Part shown: one piece after another, positions 1-9,048 of the stretch
Numbering within the stretch: the stretch's first letter is position 1
How the letters are laid out: every line of letters starts with the position of its first letter
Origin: Streptomyces cinnamoneus
GTDB taxonomy: Bacteria > Actinomycetota > Actinomycetes > Streptomycetales > Streptomycetaceae
Length of the DNA stretch: 64,000 nt
Assembly (NCBI RefSeq): GCF_014650495.1
Contig: NZ_BMVB01000019.1
Location: forward strand, 1-64,000
Direction of reading: 5' to 3'
The notes under the pieces: generated by a model
Told to the model about the DNA's origin: nothing
Databases searched by the model: none
The model's input: only the letters and a program-made list of their open reading frames with translations
Program-made: the position numbers and the translations under genes

Positions 1-973
<973 letters not shown>

Positions 974-1082
974 AGGTGCGGCTCCTTGCGGTGTTTCCGA
1001 GCACGTCTGGAGGGGTGGCGGACCGCGCTGTCCGACGCCCCCAGCATAGGTCGCCGCACGACGCGCGGTTGTCCACGGCCTC

Positions 1083-1137
1083 TTGCCGAGCCCCGGCGCC
1101 CTGCCATACTTACGAAGCCGTAGGTTACGGAACCGTA
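1083..1137 (+). promoter_or_regulatory. Desaturase promoter overlapped by a compound inverted-repeat operator
   Basis: A TTGCCG hexamer (1083-1088), a 16-bp spacer and CATACT (1105-1110) form a plausible promoter. Two 12-bp palindromes follow at once: TACGAAGCCGTA (1111-1122) and TACGGAACCGTA (1126-1137). The join between them, CCGTA-GGT-TACGG, is a third dyad. Start-to-start spacing is 15 bp, and the predicted transcription start falls inside the array, so a bound protein would block initiation. The TetR-family gene at 2198 is the obvious candidate to bind here; that link is inference. Confidence 0.6.
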
Positions 1138-1166
1138 GCCATGCTCCGAGCCCCATGAGGGAACCC

Positions 1167-2135
1167 ATGACTGCAAGCCCCGACGTGATCGAAGACGCGC
1201 CGAAGGCCCAGGAGACCCCGCTGCCCGCCGGCACGCTGGGCAGTGACAGCAAGCGTTCGATCGAGCAGATCACGCTGCTGCTCTTCATCATCGTTCCGTT
1301 CATCGCGTTGCTCGCGGCGGTCCCGCTGGCCTGGGGCTGGGGCGTGAGCTGGCTGGATCTGGGACTGCTGGTGGCGATGTACTACATCGGCTGCCACGGC
1401 ATCACGATCGGCTTCCACCGCTACTTCACGCACGGTGCGTTCAAGGCGAAGCGGCCCCTGCGGATCGCCCTGGCGGTCATGGGCTCGCTGGCGGTGGAGG
1501 GGCCGCTGGTGCGCTGGGTGGCGGACCACCGCAAGCACCACAAGTTCTCGGACGCCGAGGGCGACCCGCACTCGCCGTGGCGGTACGGCGAGAGCGTGCC
1601 CGCGCTGCTGAAGGGCCTGTGGTGGGCCCATGTGGGCTGGATGTTCGACGAGGAGCAGACGCCGCAGCAGAAGTACGCGCCGGACCTGATCAAGGACCCG
1701 GACATCCGCCGGATCTCGCGCCAGTTCGTGCTGTGGACGACGGTGTCGCTGCTGGTGCCGCCGCTGGTCGGCGGGCTGGCGACGTGGTCGTGGCAGGGGG
1801 CCGTGACGGCGTTCTTCTGGGGTTCGCTGGTTCGGGTGGCGCTGCTGCACCACGTGACGTGGTCGATCAATTCGATCTGCCACGCCGTCGGCAAGCGCCC
1901 GTTCAAGTCGCGCGACCGTTCGGGCAACGTGTGGTGGCTGGCGGTGCTCTCGTGCGGTGAGTCGTGGCACAACCTCCACCACGCCGATCCGACGTCGGCG
2001 CGGCACGGCGTGCTCAAGGGGCAGCTGGATTCCAGCGCCCGGCTCATCCGCTGGTTCGAGAAGGCGGGCTGGGCGTACGACGTGCGCTGGCCGAACGCGG
2101 CCCGCATCGCGTCCCGGCGGCAGGACCGGGCGTGA
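1167..2135 (+). CDS. Membrane acyl-CoA (delta-9 type) fatty acid desaturase
   Basis: Predicted di-iron membrane desaturase that introduces a double bond into saturated acyl chains and so tunes membrane fluidity. The 322-residue protein carries the three histidine boxes: HRYFTH near residue 84, HRKHH at 121-125 and HNLHH near 270. Hydrophobic spans lie around residues 36-56, 62-80, and in the middle third. The ATG at 1167 is preferred over the one at 1155 because GAGGGA sits about 5 nt before it. The gene lies just downstream of a compound TACG/CGTA operator and 62 nt before a TetR-family gene on the same strand, the usual layout of a regulated desaturase locus. The physiological substrate is not shown by sequence. 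Confidence 0.92.
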   Translation: MTASPDVIEDAPKAQETPLPAGTLGSDSKRSIEQITLLLFIIVPFIALLAAVPLAWGWGVSWLDLGLLVAMYYIGCHGITIGFHRYFTHGAFKAKRPLRIALAVMGSLAVEGPLVRWVADHRKHHKFSDAEGDPHSPWRYGESVPALLKGLWWAHVGWMFDEEQTPQQKYAPDLIKDPDIRRISRQFVLWTTVSLLVPPLVGGLATWSWQGAVTAFFWGSLVRVALLHHVTWSINSICHAVGKRPFKSRDRSGNVWWLAVLSCGESWHNLHHADPTSARHGVLKGQLDSSARLIRWFEKAGWAYDVRWPNAARIASRRQDRA

Positions 2136-2197
2136 GGATGAGGCCGGTGCCGCCCGGGGGTGCCCTCGGCGGTGGCCGGGGGAGGCATGATTGACAG

Positions 2198-2884
2198 GTG
2201 GCGATCGATAGCAATACCACCGGTGACAAGGACCTGCCCCCTAGCTCGGGGGGCAGGCGCTCGCGGCCCCGCCGGGTGCGGATGACCGGCGCCGAGCGCC
2301 GTGAGCAGCTGCTGGACATCGGTCGCACGCTCTTCGCCGAGCGGGGGTTCGAGGGCACCTCGGTGGAGGAGATCGCGGCGAAGGCCGGGGTGTCCAAGCC
2401 GGTGGTCTACGAGCACTTCGGCGGCAAGGAGGGGCTGTACGCGGTGGTCGTGGACCGCGAGATGCGGCAGCTGCTGGACATGGTGACGGGCGCCCTGACC
2501 GCCGGTCACCCGCGCGAGCTCCTCGAACAGGCGGCGTTCGCCCTGCTGGACTACATCGAGAAGTCCACGGACGGCTTCCGCATCCTCGTCCGCGACTCCC
2601 CCGTCGCCCAGTCGACGGGGACGTTCGCCTCGCTGATCAGCGACATCGCCACCCAGGTCGAGGACATCCTGGGGCTGGAGTTCAAGGCCCGCGGCTTCGA
2701 TCCCAAGCTGGCCCCGCTCTACGCCCAGGCCCTGGTCGGCATGGTGGCGCTGACGGGCCAGTGGTGGCTGGACGTCCGCAAGCCGAAGAAGGCCGAGGTG
2801 GCGGCGCACCTGGTGAACCTGGCCTGGCACGGCCTGGACGGCCTGGAGCCGAAGCCCCGGCTGGTGGGGCACCGCCGCGCCTGA
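2198..2884 (+). CDS. TetR-family transcriptional regulator, probable desaturase regulator
   Basis: A 228-residue DNA-binding protein. After a basic, disordered N-terminus, a TetR helix-turn-helix spans about residues 33-80 (AERREQLLDIG, then the recognition region AGVSKPVVYEHFGGKEGLY). The C-terminal helical ligand domain is of ordinary length. The GTG at 2198 has GGAGG 12 nt upstream, which is somewhat long; the ATG at 2282 would still keep the whole HTH. It is co-oriented with the desaturase and is the only regulator beside the palindromic operator at 1111-1137. TetR proteins that sense acyl-CoA beside lipid genes are well known (FasR, DesT types); ligand and target here are inferred. Confidence 0.9.
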   Translation: MAIDSNTTGDKDLPPSSGGRRSRPRRVRMTGAERREQLLDIGRTLFAERGFEGTSVEEIAAKAGVSKPVVYEHFGGKEGLYAVVVDREMRQLLDMVTGALTAGHPRELLEQAAFALLDYIEKSTDGFRILVRDSPVAQSTGTFASLISDIATQVEDILGLEFKARGFDPKLAPLYAQALVGMVALTGQWWLDVRKPKKAEVAAHLVNLAWHGLDGLEPKPRLVGHRRA

Positions 2885-2926
2885 CGGCGCAGCGGCGGCC
2901 TCCGGCCCCGCCACCGCCGGGCCCGC

Positions 2927-3793
2927 TCAGCCGGCCGTGCGGGCCACCGCGAACACGCGCCGGAAGGGGAAGAGCGTCCCGTCCGGGCGCGGGGGGTACG
3001 CCTCGCGGAGCAGGGCGCGGTAGGCGTCGAGGAATGCGGCCTCCGCGGCCGGGTCGCCGGCCAGGGCCGTCAGGACCGGGCGCAGGCCCGTGCCCCTGAT
3101 CCAGTCGAGGACGGGGTCCTCGCCGGTCAGGACGTGGACGTACGTCGTCTCCCAGGCGTCCACCGTGCAGCCGAGGTCCATCAGCCGTTCGAGGTACTCG
3201 CCCGGCTGCAGGACGTCGACCGTGCGGCGCCCCGCCTCGTGGAGGCGATCGCGCCAGCGGGCCGAGGCGCACAGCTCGCGCAGCAGCACATGGCTGGGGG
3301 CGTCGCCGTTGCCGGGGACCTGCACGGCGAGGCTGCCGCCGGGAGTGAGGGCCCGCACCCAGGAGGGGAAGAGACGGGCGTGGCCGGGGACCCACTGCAG
3401 GGCGGCGTTGGAGACGATCAGGTCGAAGGGCTCGCCGGGGGTCCAGTCGGCGATGTCGGCGTGGACGAAGTCGACGTGTCCGCCGTAGGGCTCCTTGGCC
3501 AGGTGCGTGCGGGCCGCCCGCAGCATGGCGGGGGAATTGTCGTAGCCGGTGATGCGGGCGTCGGGCCAGCGCCCGGCGAGCAGCTTGGTGGCGTTGCCCG
3601 CACCGCAGCCGAGGTCGGCGATGCGCACGGGGCGGCCCCGGGCGGGCGGCTCGGGGATGCGGGCGAGCAGGTCGTGGAAGGGGCGGGTGCGGGGGCCGGA
3701 GTGGCGGAGGTACTGCTGCGGGTCCCAGACGGGACCGGTGGGCTTGCCTGCGTCGTGCGTCGTCCCTGTGTCGTGCGTCCCTGTGTCGTGCAT
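2927..3793 (-). CDS. tam: Trans-aconitate 2-methyltransferase
   Basis: SAM-dependent methyltransferase that esterifies trans-aconitate, an inhibitor of aconitase formed from cis-aconitate. The 288-residue protein opens with a low-complexity HDTGT repeat (15-bp DNA repeats near 3760-3790). The family start VWDPQQYL follows near residue 22, then the SAM-binding motif IADLGCGAGNATKLL near residue 58. The family signature SNAALQWVPGH is around residue 130. GGGAGG lies 8 nt before the ATG. It is divergent from a MarR/PecS-type gene with a palindrome between them. In S. coelicolor the equivalent pair is tam/tamR, part of the oxidative-stress response of the citric acid cycle; that transfer of role is by homology and context. 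Confidence 0.93.
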   Translation of the reverse strand: MHDTGTHDTGTTHDAGKPTGPVWDPQQYLRHSGPRTRPFHDLLARIPEPPARGRPVRIADLGCGAGNATKLLAGRWPDARITGYDNSPAMLRAARTHLAKEPYGGHVDFVHADIADWTPGEPFDLIVSNAALQWVPGHARLFPSWVRALTPGGSLAVQVPGNGDAPSHVLLRELCASARWRDRLHEAGRRTVDVLQPGEYLERLMDLGCTVDAWETTYVHVLTGEDPVLDWIRGTGLRPVLTALAGDPAAEAAFLDAYRALLREAYPPRPDGTLFPFRRVFAVARTAG

Positions 3794-3844
3794 GGCCGGG
3801 CCTCCCTGCGGGCGTGCGTCACCCTCAGGATCTCCACACGATTA

Positions 3845-3858
3845 TCTTGACGTCAAGA
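3845..3858. promoter_or_regulatory. TamR-type palindromic operator between tam and tamR
   Basis: Perfect 14-bp palindrome TCTTGACGTCAAGA in the divergent intergenic region. It carries a TTGACG hexamer on both strands, so a bound dimer would cover -35 elements in both directions. PecS/TamR-type MarR proteins bind similar CTTGA...TCAAG palindromes. For tamR, TACACT at 3881-3886 lies only 7 nt before the ATG, so the transcript may be leaderless. Confidence 0.75.
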
Positions 3859-3893
3859 GACTTCATGTCGACACACCCTCTACACTGATCGTC

Positions 3894-4391
3894 ATGGAGG
3901 ACGAGGTCGATCGACTGGTCGCAGCATGGCGCCGCGAGCGCCCCGACCTCGACGTGGAGCCGCTGGAGGTGCTCAGCCGGGTCAGCAGGCTCGCCCGGCA
4001 CCTCGACCGTGCCCGGCGGATCGCCTTCGCCGAGCACGAGCTGGAGCCGTGGGAGTTCGACGTCCTCACCGCGCTGCGCCGCGCCGGGGCGCCCTACCAG
4101 CTCTCACCGGGGCAGCTGCTGACGCAGACCCTGGTCACCTCGGGCACCATGACCAACCGCATCGACCGGCTCACCAAGAAGGGCCTCGTCCAGCGGGAGC
4201 CCGACCCCAGCGACCGGCGCGGCGTGCTCGTCCGGCTGACCGCCGAGGGCCGGGACCGCGCCGACCAGGCGCTGGCCGGACTGCTGGCGCAGGAGCGCGC
4301 CATCCTCGCCGAGCTCTCCCCCACTCAGCGCGGCGAACTGGCCGGGTTGCTACGCCAGTTGACCGCCCCGTTCGATAACGTCCCCGGCTAG
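3894..4391 (+). CDS. tamR: MarR/PecS-type regulator TamR
   Basis: A 165-residue dimeric winged-helix repressor. The start at 3894 yields the usual MEDEVDRLVAAWRRERPDL opening, with the W and RP(D) residues typical of the N-terminal helix of PecS/TamR proteins. The winged helix spans about residues 55-125, with the DNA-reading segment SGTMTNRIDRLTKKGLV and wing DPSDRRGVLVRLT. In S. coelicolor TamR responds to citrate and trans-aconitate and controls tam, aconitase and other genes (established for that organism, inferred here). Its 3' end overlaps the convergent LuxR-type gene by 42 nt. An in-frame upstream extension exists but would run through tam and the operator. Confidence 0.9.
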   Translation: MEDEVDRLVAAWRRERPDLDVEPLEVLSRVSRLARHLDRARRIAFAEHELEPWEFDVLTALRRAGAPYQLSPGQLLTQTLVTSGTMTNRIDRLTKKGLVQREPDPSDRRGVLVRLTAEGRDRADQALAGLLAQERAILAELSPTQRGELAGLLRQLTAPFDNVPG

Positions 4392-5150
4392 GTCCACCGG
4401 ACCCACCCCGGCACGGCGCGCCAGCGCCACGGCGGCCAGCGTGGAGTGCACGCCGAGCTTGCCCAGGACGTTCTGCATGTGCGTGCGGACCGTGTGCGGG
4501 GAGAGGTAGAGGCGCTCGGCGACGGCCTTGCGCCCCAGCCCGGCCACCATGCAGCGCAGCACCTCGCGCTCGCGGGGGGTGAGCGACTCCACCAGCCGCT
4601 CGCTCTCCGTGCGGTGCTTGCGCGCGGCCGTCAGCTCCCGCAGGACGCCGGTCAGCAGCGCGGGTGGCAGGTGCGTCTCGTCCCGCAGGACACCCCGTAT
4701 GACCGCCAGCAGGCGCGAGAGCGAGCAATCCTTGGCCACCCAGCCGCCGGCGCCCGCCTGCAGCGCCGCCGCGGCCCGCCGCGGGTCGTCGCGCTCGGCC
4801 AGCACCACCGTCCGCACGCCCGGATGACCCGAGCGCACCCTCGCCACCAGCGAGATGCCGTCCACCGTGCCCTCGCCCGGACCCGAGCCGTCCTGCCCGG
4901 AGCCCCGGAGCTGTCCCGGCACCTGAGGGACGTCCGGACCCACCGCGCCGAGGTCGGCGTCGATCAGCAGCACGTCGAAGCGCCGCCCCTCACCCGCCGC
5001 GCGCTCCAGTGCGCGCAGCGCCGCCGGCCCGCTGCCGGCCGCCGAGACGTCCACGTCCTGCTCGGCCGCGAGGGCGGCGGCGAGCGACTCGGCGAAGATG
5101 CGATGGTCATCGACCACCAATACCCGAATACGTGCCACAACCACCCCCAT
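4350..5150 (-). CDS. NarL/LuxR-family response regulator (orphan)
   Basis: A 266-residue two-domain regulator. The receiver starts RIRVLVVDDH and keeps the acidic pair, the phosphoacceptor-like Asp in LLIDADLG and the lysine in GWVAKD. A low-complexity insertion of about 25-30 residues sits right after the phosphorylation site. The LuxR-type HTH lies near residues 190-250 (LTPREREVL ... LSPHTVRTHMQNVLGKLGV). I start it at the ATG at 5150, where the receiver begins; a longer form from 5231 only adds an unrelated Arg/Pro-rich stretch. No histidine kinase is adjacent. The last 42 nt overlap tamR on the opposite strand. Partner kinase and targets are unknown. Confidence 0.88.
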   Translation of the reverse strand: MGVVVARIRVLVVDDHRIFAESLAAALAAEQDVDVSAAGSGPAALRALERAAGEGRRFDVLLIDADLGAVGPDVPQVPGQLRGSGQDGSGPGEGTVDGISLVARVRSGHPGVRTVVLAERDDPRRAAAALQAGAGGWVAKDCSLSRLLAVIRGVLRDETHLPPALLTGVLRELTAARKHRTESERLVESLTPREREVLRCMVAGLGRKAVAERLYLSPHTVRTHMQNVLGKLGVHSTLAAVALARRAGVGPVDLAGDVIERGGQLA

Positions 5151-5450
5151 GTCCCGGTAGGCAAGGCAGTACGGGTACGGCGCCCGACCCGGGGCCGCCA
5201 CGCGCGCACGGCCGCCGCCGTGCACTGACAACCAACCCCGCCCCGGGCGTCGTACCTGCCTGTCTCGCCCCCTGATCAGCGTCGGCCCCCACCGGCGCTG
5301 TGCATCAGCGTACGGGCGGGGTCCGGCAACGGAAGCCGATTGGCAAAACTGCCTGACCCGGGTGTTTATCGTGAGCTTTCTGTTCAGTATTGAGGCGGTG
5401 AACGACTCGGAACGACGCGATGTGGACGCCGCCCTGACCGAGGACCGGCC

Positions 5451-5540
5451 GGCCGCACCGCAGGGTCCGGCCGCACCGCAAGGTCCGGCCGTACCGCAAG
5501 GTCCGGCCGTACCGCAGGGTCCGGTCGTACGGCAGGGTCC
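5451..5540. repeat. Five 18-bp tandem repeats just beyond the galK stop
   Basis: Five consecutive copies of an 18-bp unit (GGCCGYACCGCARGGTCC, last copy slightly diverged) run from 5451 to 5540, and the sequence then passes directly into the galK stop codon at 5544-5546. The remainder of the 5151-5543 gap holds the LuxR-gene upstream region and no clear gene. On the plus strand the repeats can be read as a PQGPAA/V hexapeptide in a 61-codon frame from 5362, but nothing supports that frame as a gene. Confidence 0.85.
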
Positions 5541-5543
5541 GGC

Positions 5544-6707
5544 CTAGGCCACCCGGCCCGCGCCCTGCGCGGGGGTCACCGCGACGATGCGCGGCGCGCG
5601 GTGGCCGGCGGCCGCGAAGGCGCCGGCCACCGCCGCGCGCACCGTCTCCTCCGCCGCCGCCTCGGCGAGCACCACGGCCGAGCCGCCGAAGCCCGCGCCC
5701 GTCATGCGGGCGCCGAGGGCTCCCGCCCCGGTCGCCGCCGCGACCACCAGGTCGAGCTCCGGGCAGGAGACGCCGAAGTCGTCGCGGAGCGAGGCGTGCC
5801 CGGCCGTCAGCACCGCGCCCGTGGCCCGCGCCGCGCCCGCCTCCAGGAGCGCGGCCACCTCCTCGACGCGGTGGTTCTCCGTGACGACGTGCCGCACCAG
5901 CCCCCGCAGCCCGGCCGTCCGCGGGTCGGCCGCCAACTCCTCAAGGGCCCCGGGCAATTGCGCGTGCGCGACGTCGCGCAGGGCGCGCACCCCGAGTGCA
6001 CGCGCGGCCGACTCGCAGCCCGCGCGCCGCTGCGCATACGCGCCCGCTCCCACCTCGTGCCGGACCCGTGTGTCGACCACCAGGAGGCGAAGGCCGTGCG
6101 CCGCCGGGTCGAAGGGGACCTGCCGCTGCGTGAGGTGCCGGGTGTCCAGGTGCAGGACGTGGCCGTCCCTGCAGCAGGCGGACGCGGTCTGGTCCATCAG
6201 CCCGCAGGGGACGCCGGCGAAGACGTTCTCCGCCCGCTGCGCCAGCCGGGCCAGGGCGGGGCGGGAGAGCCCCGCGCCGCAGAGGCCGTCGAGCGCCAGG
6301 GCCGTGGCGACCTCCAGCGCGGCGGACGACGAGAGGCCGGCGCCCGCCGGAACGTCGCTCTCCACGTGCAGGTCGGCGCCCGGTACGTCGTGGCCCGCCT
6401 CGCGCAGGGCCCACAGGACCCCGGCGGGGTAGGCGGCCCAGCCCCGCACCCCGCCCGGCACGAGGTCGTCCGGCCGCACCTCGACGACGCCGCCCGGCGC
6501 CCCGGCGGAGTGCAGGCGCAGCCGCCCGTCGGTGCGGGCGCGGGCCGCCACCCAGGTCCGGTGGGGCAGCGCGAACGGCATCACGAAGCCCTCGTTGACG
6601 TCGGTGTACTCACCGATGAGGTTGACGCGGCCGGGCGCCGCCCAGACCCCGTCGCAGGTCGCTGCATGGGCCGCACGGAAGGCCCGTGCGGCCCGCGCGG
6701 CGCTCAC
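5544..6707 (-). CDS. galK: Galactokinase
   Basis: Phosphorylates alpha-D-galactose to galactose-1-phosphate in the Leloir pathway. The 387-residue GHMP kinase shows the galactokinase signature near its N-terminus (GRVNLIGEYTDVNEG), the glycine-rich phosphate loop DVPAGAGLSSSAALEVA near residue 125, and the C-terminal GHMP motif GARMTGAGFGGSAV. It starts at GTG 6707, whose GTGA overlaps the galE stop (6704-6707), indicating translational coupling as the last gene of galT-galE-galK. The stop is abutted by an array of 18-bp repeats. Confidence 0.95.
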   Translation of the reverse strand: MSAARAARAFRAAHAATCDGVWAAPGRVNLIGEYTDVNEGFVMPFALPHRTWVAARARTDGRLRLHSAGAPGGVVEVRPDDLVPGGVRGWAAYPAGVLWALREAGHDVPGADLHVESDVPAGAGLSSSAALEVATALALDGLCGAGLSRPALARLAQRAENVFAGVPCGLMDQTASACCRDGHVLHLDTRHLTQRQVPFDPAAHGLRLLVVDTRVRHEVGAGAYAQRRAGCESAARALGVRALRDVAHAQLPGALEELAADPRTAGLRGLVRHVVTENHRVEEVAALLEAGAARATGAVLTAGHASLRDDFGVSCPELDLVVAAATGAGALGARMTGAGFGGSAVVLAEAAAEETVRAAVAGAFAAAGHRAPRIVAVTPAQGAGRVA

Positions 6708-7681
6708 CCGTCCGTCCGGCCCCGACGGGCGAACGCCCAGGCGTCCTCGATGATCCCGGCCAGGTCGCAGCGGTGCGGCTGCCAGCCGAGCAGCTCCCCG
6801 GCGCGGGCGGCGGAGGCGACGAGCACGGCCGGGTCGCCGGGGCGGCGGGCTGCGGACACCTCGGGGATCGCGTGTCCGGTGACCTTGCGGGCGGTCTCGA
6901 CGACCTCGCGGACGGAGAAGCCGTTGCCGTTGCCGAGGTTGCAGATCAGGTGCTCGCCGGGGCGGGCGGCGCCCAGGGCGAGCAGGTGGGCGTCGGCGAG
7001 GTCGGCGACGTGGAGGTAGTCGCGGACGCACGTGCCGTCGGGGGTCGGGTAGTCGTCGCCGTAGACGTTGATCGCTTCGCGCTCGCCGAGCGCGACCTGC
7101 AGCACCAGCGGGATCAGGTGCGTCTCGTGCGTGTGCCGTTCGCCGTACCGTCCGTACGCCCCGGCGACGTTGAAGTAGCGCAGCGAGACGGCGGCCAGGC
7201 CGTGGGCCGCGCACTCGCCCGCGATCATGTGGTCGACGGCCAGCTTGGTGGCGCCGTAGGGGTTGGTGGGCGCGGTCGGGGCGTCCTCGGTGATGGGGAC
7301 GGTGGCGGGCTCGCCGTAGGTGGCGGCGGTGGACGAGAAGACGAGGGTGCGCACGCCGGCGTCCCGCATGGCGGCGAGCAGTTCCACGGTGCCGCCGACG
7401 TTGTTGCGCCAGTAGCTGTCGGGGTCCTCGACCGACTGGCCCACCTGCGAGAACGCGGCGAAGTGCAGGACGGCGTCGTACCGGTCGTCGAGCCACCGGG
7501 CGGCTTCCTGGACGCGGCCCTCGATGAAGCGGGCGCCGTCGGGGACGGCGTCGCGGTGTCCGGTCGACAGGTCGTCGAGGACTCTCACCTCGTGGCCGGC
7601 GGCCAGCAGGTGCGCGGTGACGACACTCCCGATGTATCCGGCGCCGCCCGTGACCAGGAACCTGCCGGTGCTGCTGCTCAT
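6704..7681 (-). CDS. galE: UDP-glucose 4-epimerase
   Basis: Interconverts UDP-galactose and UDP-glucose. The 325-residue extended SDR has the NAD-binding VTGGAGYIGS near residue 10, the SSTAATYGE segment carrying the catalytic Ser/Thr, the YxxxK pair in NPYGATK, and the family motif RYFNVAGA. It sits in the middle of the gal operon. Its ATG overlaps the galT stop (ATGA, 7678-7681) and its stop overlaps the galK start by 4 nt, so the three genes are tightly coupled. Confidence 0.96.
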   Translation of the reverse strand: MSSSTGRFLVTGGAGYIGSVVTAHLLAAGHEVRVLDDLSTGHRDAVPDGARFIEGRVQEAARWLDDRYDAVLHFAAFSQVGQSVEDPDSYWRNNVGGTVELLAAMRDAGVRTLVFSSTAATYGEPATVPITEDAPTAPTNPYGATKLAVDHMIAGECAAHGLAAVSLRYFNVAGAYGRYGERHTHETHLIPLVLQVALGEREAINVYGDDYPTPDGTCVRDYLHVADLADAHLLALGAARPGEHLICNLGNGNGFSVREVVETARKVTGHAIPEVSAARRPGDPAVLVASAARAGELLGWQPHRCDLAGIIEDAWAFARRGRTDG

Positions 7682-8724
7682 GAACTGGCCACCTCTCGCA
7701 ATCGCATCGCCGCGGTCTCGGGCGGCACGTCGTTGATGAACACCTTCATGCTGGATTCCGAACCGGCGAGGTACTTCAACTTTCCTGCAGTGCGGCGGAT
7801 GGTGAAGAGTTCGAGGTGCAGGGCGAATTCACCTCTGAGGGGGTGGCGGGCGGGTGCCTGGTGCCAGGCGGAGATGTAGGGCGTGGGCGGCTCACCGGGG
7901 CCGAAGATCCTGTCGAACCGCCGCAAGAGTTCCAGATAGACCTGTGGGAAGTCTGTGCGGGCGGCGTCGTCGAGGGCGGGCAGGTCGGGCACCCGCCGCC
8001 GGGGGTGGAGGTGGACCTCGTACGGCCAGCGGGCCGCGTAGGGCACGAAGGCGGTCCAGTGCGCGCTCTCCAGGACGATCCGGCGGCCGTCGGCCCGCTC
8101 GTCGGCCACGAGGTCGTCGAAGAGGTTCCGGCCGTGCGTGCGCGTGCGGTGGGCGGCGACGGAGGCGAGCATGCGCTCGGTGCGCGGGGTGACGAAGGGG
8201 TAGGCGTAGATCTGGCCGTGCGGGTGGCCGAGCGTGACGCCTGTCTCGGGGCCGCGGTTCTCGAAGCAGAACACCTGCTCGACGCCGGGCAGGGCGGCCA
8301 GCTCGGCGGTCCGGTCGGTCCAGGCGGCGAGGACGAGGGCGGCACGGCCGGGGTCGAGGCCGGCGAAGGAGGCGTCGTGGTCGTCGGTGAAGCAGACGAC
8401 CTCGCAGCGGCCGCGGTCGCCGCTGAGCGAGGGGAAACGATTCTCGAAGACGACGACCTCGTAGTCCGCCGCCGGAACCTCGGTGAGCCGGCCGCCGCGG
8501 GAGGGGCACAGCGGGCACTGGCCGGGCGGCGGGTGGTACGTGCGGGACTGGCGGTGGGAGGCGATGACGACGTCGTCACCGAGGAGCCGGTCGTGACGGA
8601 TCTCGCTGACGGGCTCGCCCTGCTGCAGGGGCCGCAGGTCGGGGGCGCCGCGCACGGCGTCGTCCCGCGCGTCGTAGTAGAACAACTCGCGGCCGTCCGC
8701 GAGACGGGTCACCGTCTTCTTCAC
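7678..8724 (-). CDS. galT: Galactose-1-phosphate uridylyltransferase
   Basis: Transfers UMP from UDP-glucose to galactose-1-phosphate. The 348-residue protein has the zinc-site motif CPLCPSRGG near residue 70, the nucleophile motif GHPHGQIYAYP near residue 165, and the later HLELF histidine segment. It starts with GTG at 8724. As first gene of galTEK, its promoter should lie in the GC-rich 8725-9048 interval, which also contains a duplicated segment. An orphan LuxR-type regulator lies immediately upstream on the same strand. Confidence 0.95.
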   Translation of the reverse strand: MKKTVTRLADGRELFYYDARDDAVRGAPDLRPLQQGEPVSEIRHDRLLGDDVVIASHRQSRTYHPPPGQCPLCPSRGGRLTEVPAADYEVVVFENRFPSLSGDRGRCEVVCFTDDHDASFAGLDPGRAALVLAAWTDRTAELAALPGVEQVFCFENRGPETGVTLGHPHGQIYAYPFVTPRTERMLASVAAHRTRTHGRNLFDDLVADERADGRRIVLESAHWTAFVPYAARWPYEVHLHPRRRVPDLPALDDAARTDFPQVYLELLRRFDRIFGPGEPPTPYISAWHQAPARHPLRGEFALHLELFTIRRTAGKLKYLAGSESSMKVFINDVPPETAAMRLREVASS

Positions 8725-8733
8725 GGGCGGATC

Positions 8734-8889
8734 TTTCCCCGCCTCGCCCGTGGCCGAACCGCGGCGGGACCGCGGCGCGGTGCGGGGCCGCCGTACGGGG
8801 CCCGGACCGACTCCCGCAGGGCCGGGCCGGGGGACAAAGCTCGGGAGCCGGGGCTTTCTCCGCCTCGCCCCTCGCCGAACCGCGGCGGG
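8734..8889. repeat. Two diverged direct repeats upstream of galT
   Basis: The 324-bp interval 8725-9048 has no gene. It contains two copies of a segment of about 35 bp at 8734-8768 and 8855-8889, spaced by 121 bp. Each shares CCGCCTCGCCC, three variable bases, then GCCGAACCGCGGCGGG, and the similarity continues weakly for some 15 bp. They could be paired regulator sites for the gal operon or a simple duplication. No canonical -10/-35 was evident. Confidence 0.6.
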
Positions 8890-9048
8890 GGCCGCCGTGC
8901 GGGGCAGCGAGCGGGGCCCGGAACGGTACCCCGGGCGGCCGGGGCCGCAGGCCGCGGGGCCCGCCGGCCGGTGGGGCGGCGCCCCGACGGGTCGGCGCGG
9001 CCGGGCGGTCTCCGCCCCCGGTCCGGGCCGCCGGCAGGGCCCGGTGGG

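Noticed and set aside
5362..5547. 61-codon plus-strand frame ending in PQGPAA/V repeats
   Set aside because: The frame exists only because of the 18-bp repeats, has no convincing ribosome-binding site, and runs into the end of galK. I list the repeats but not a gene.
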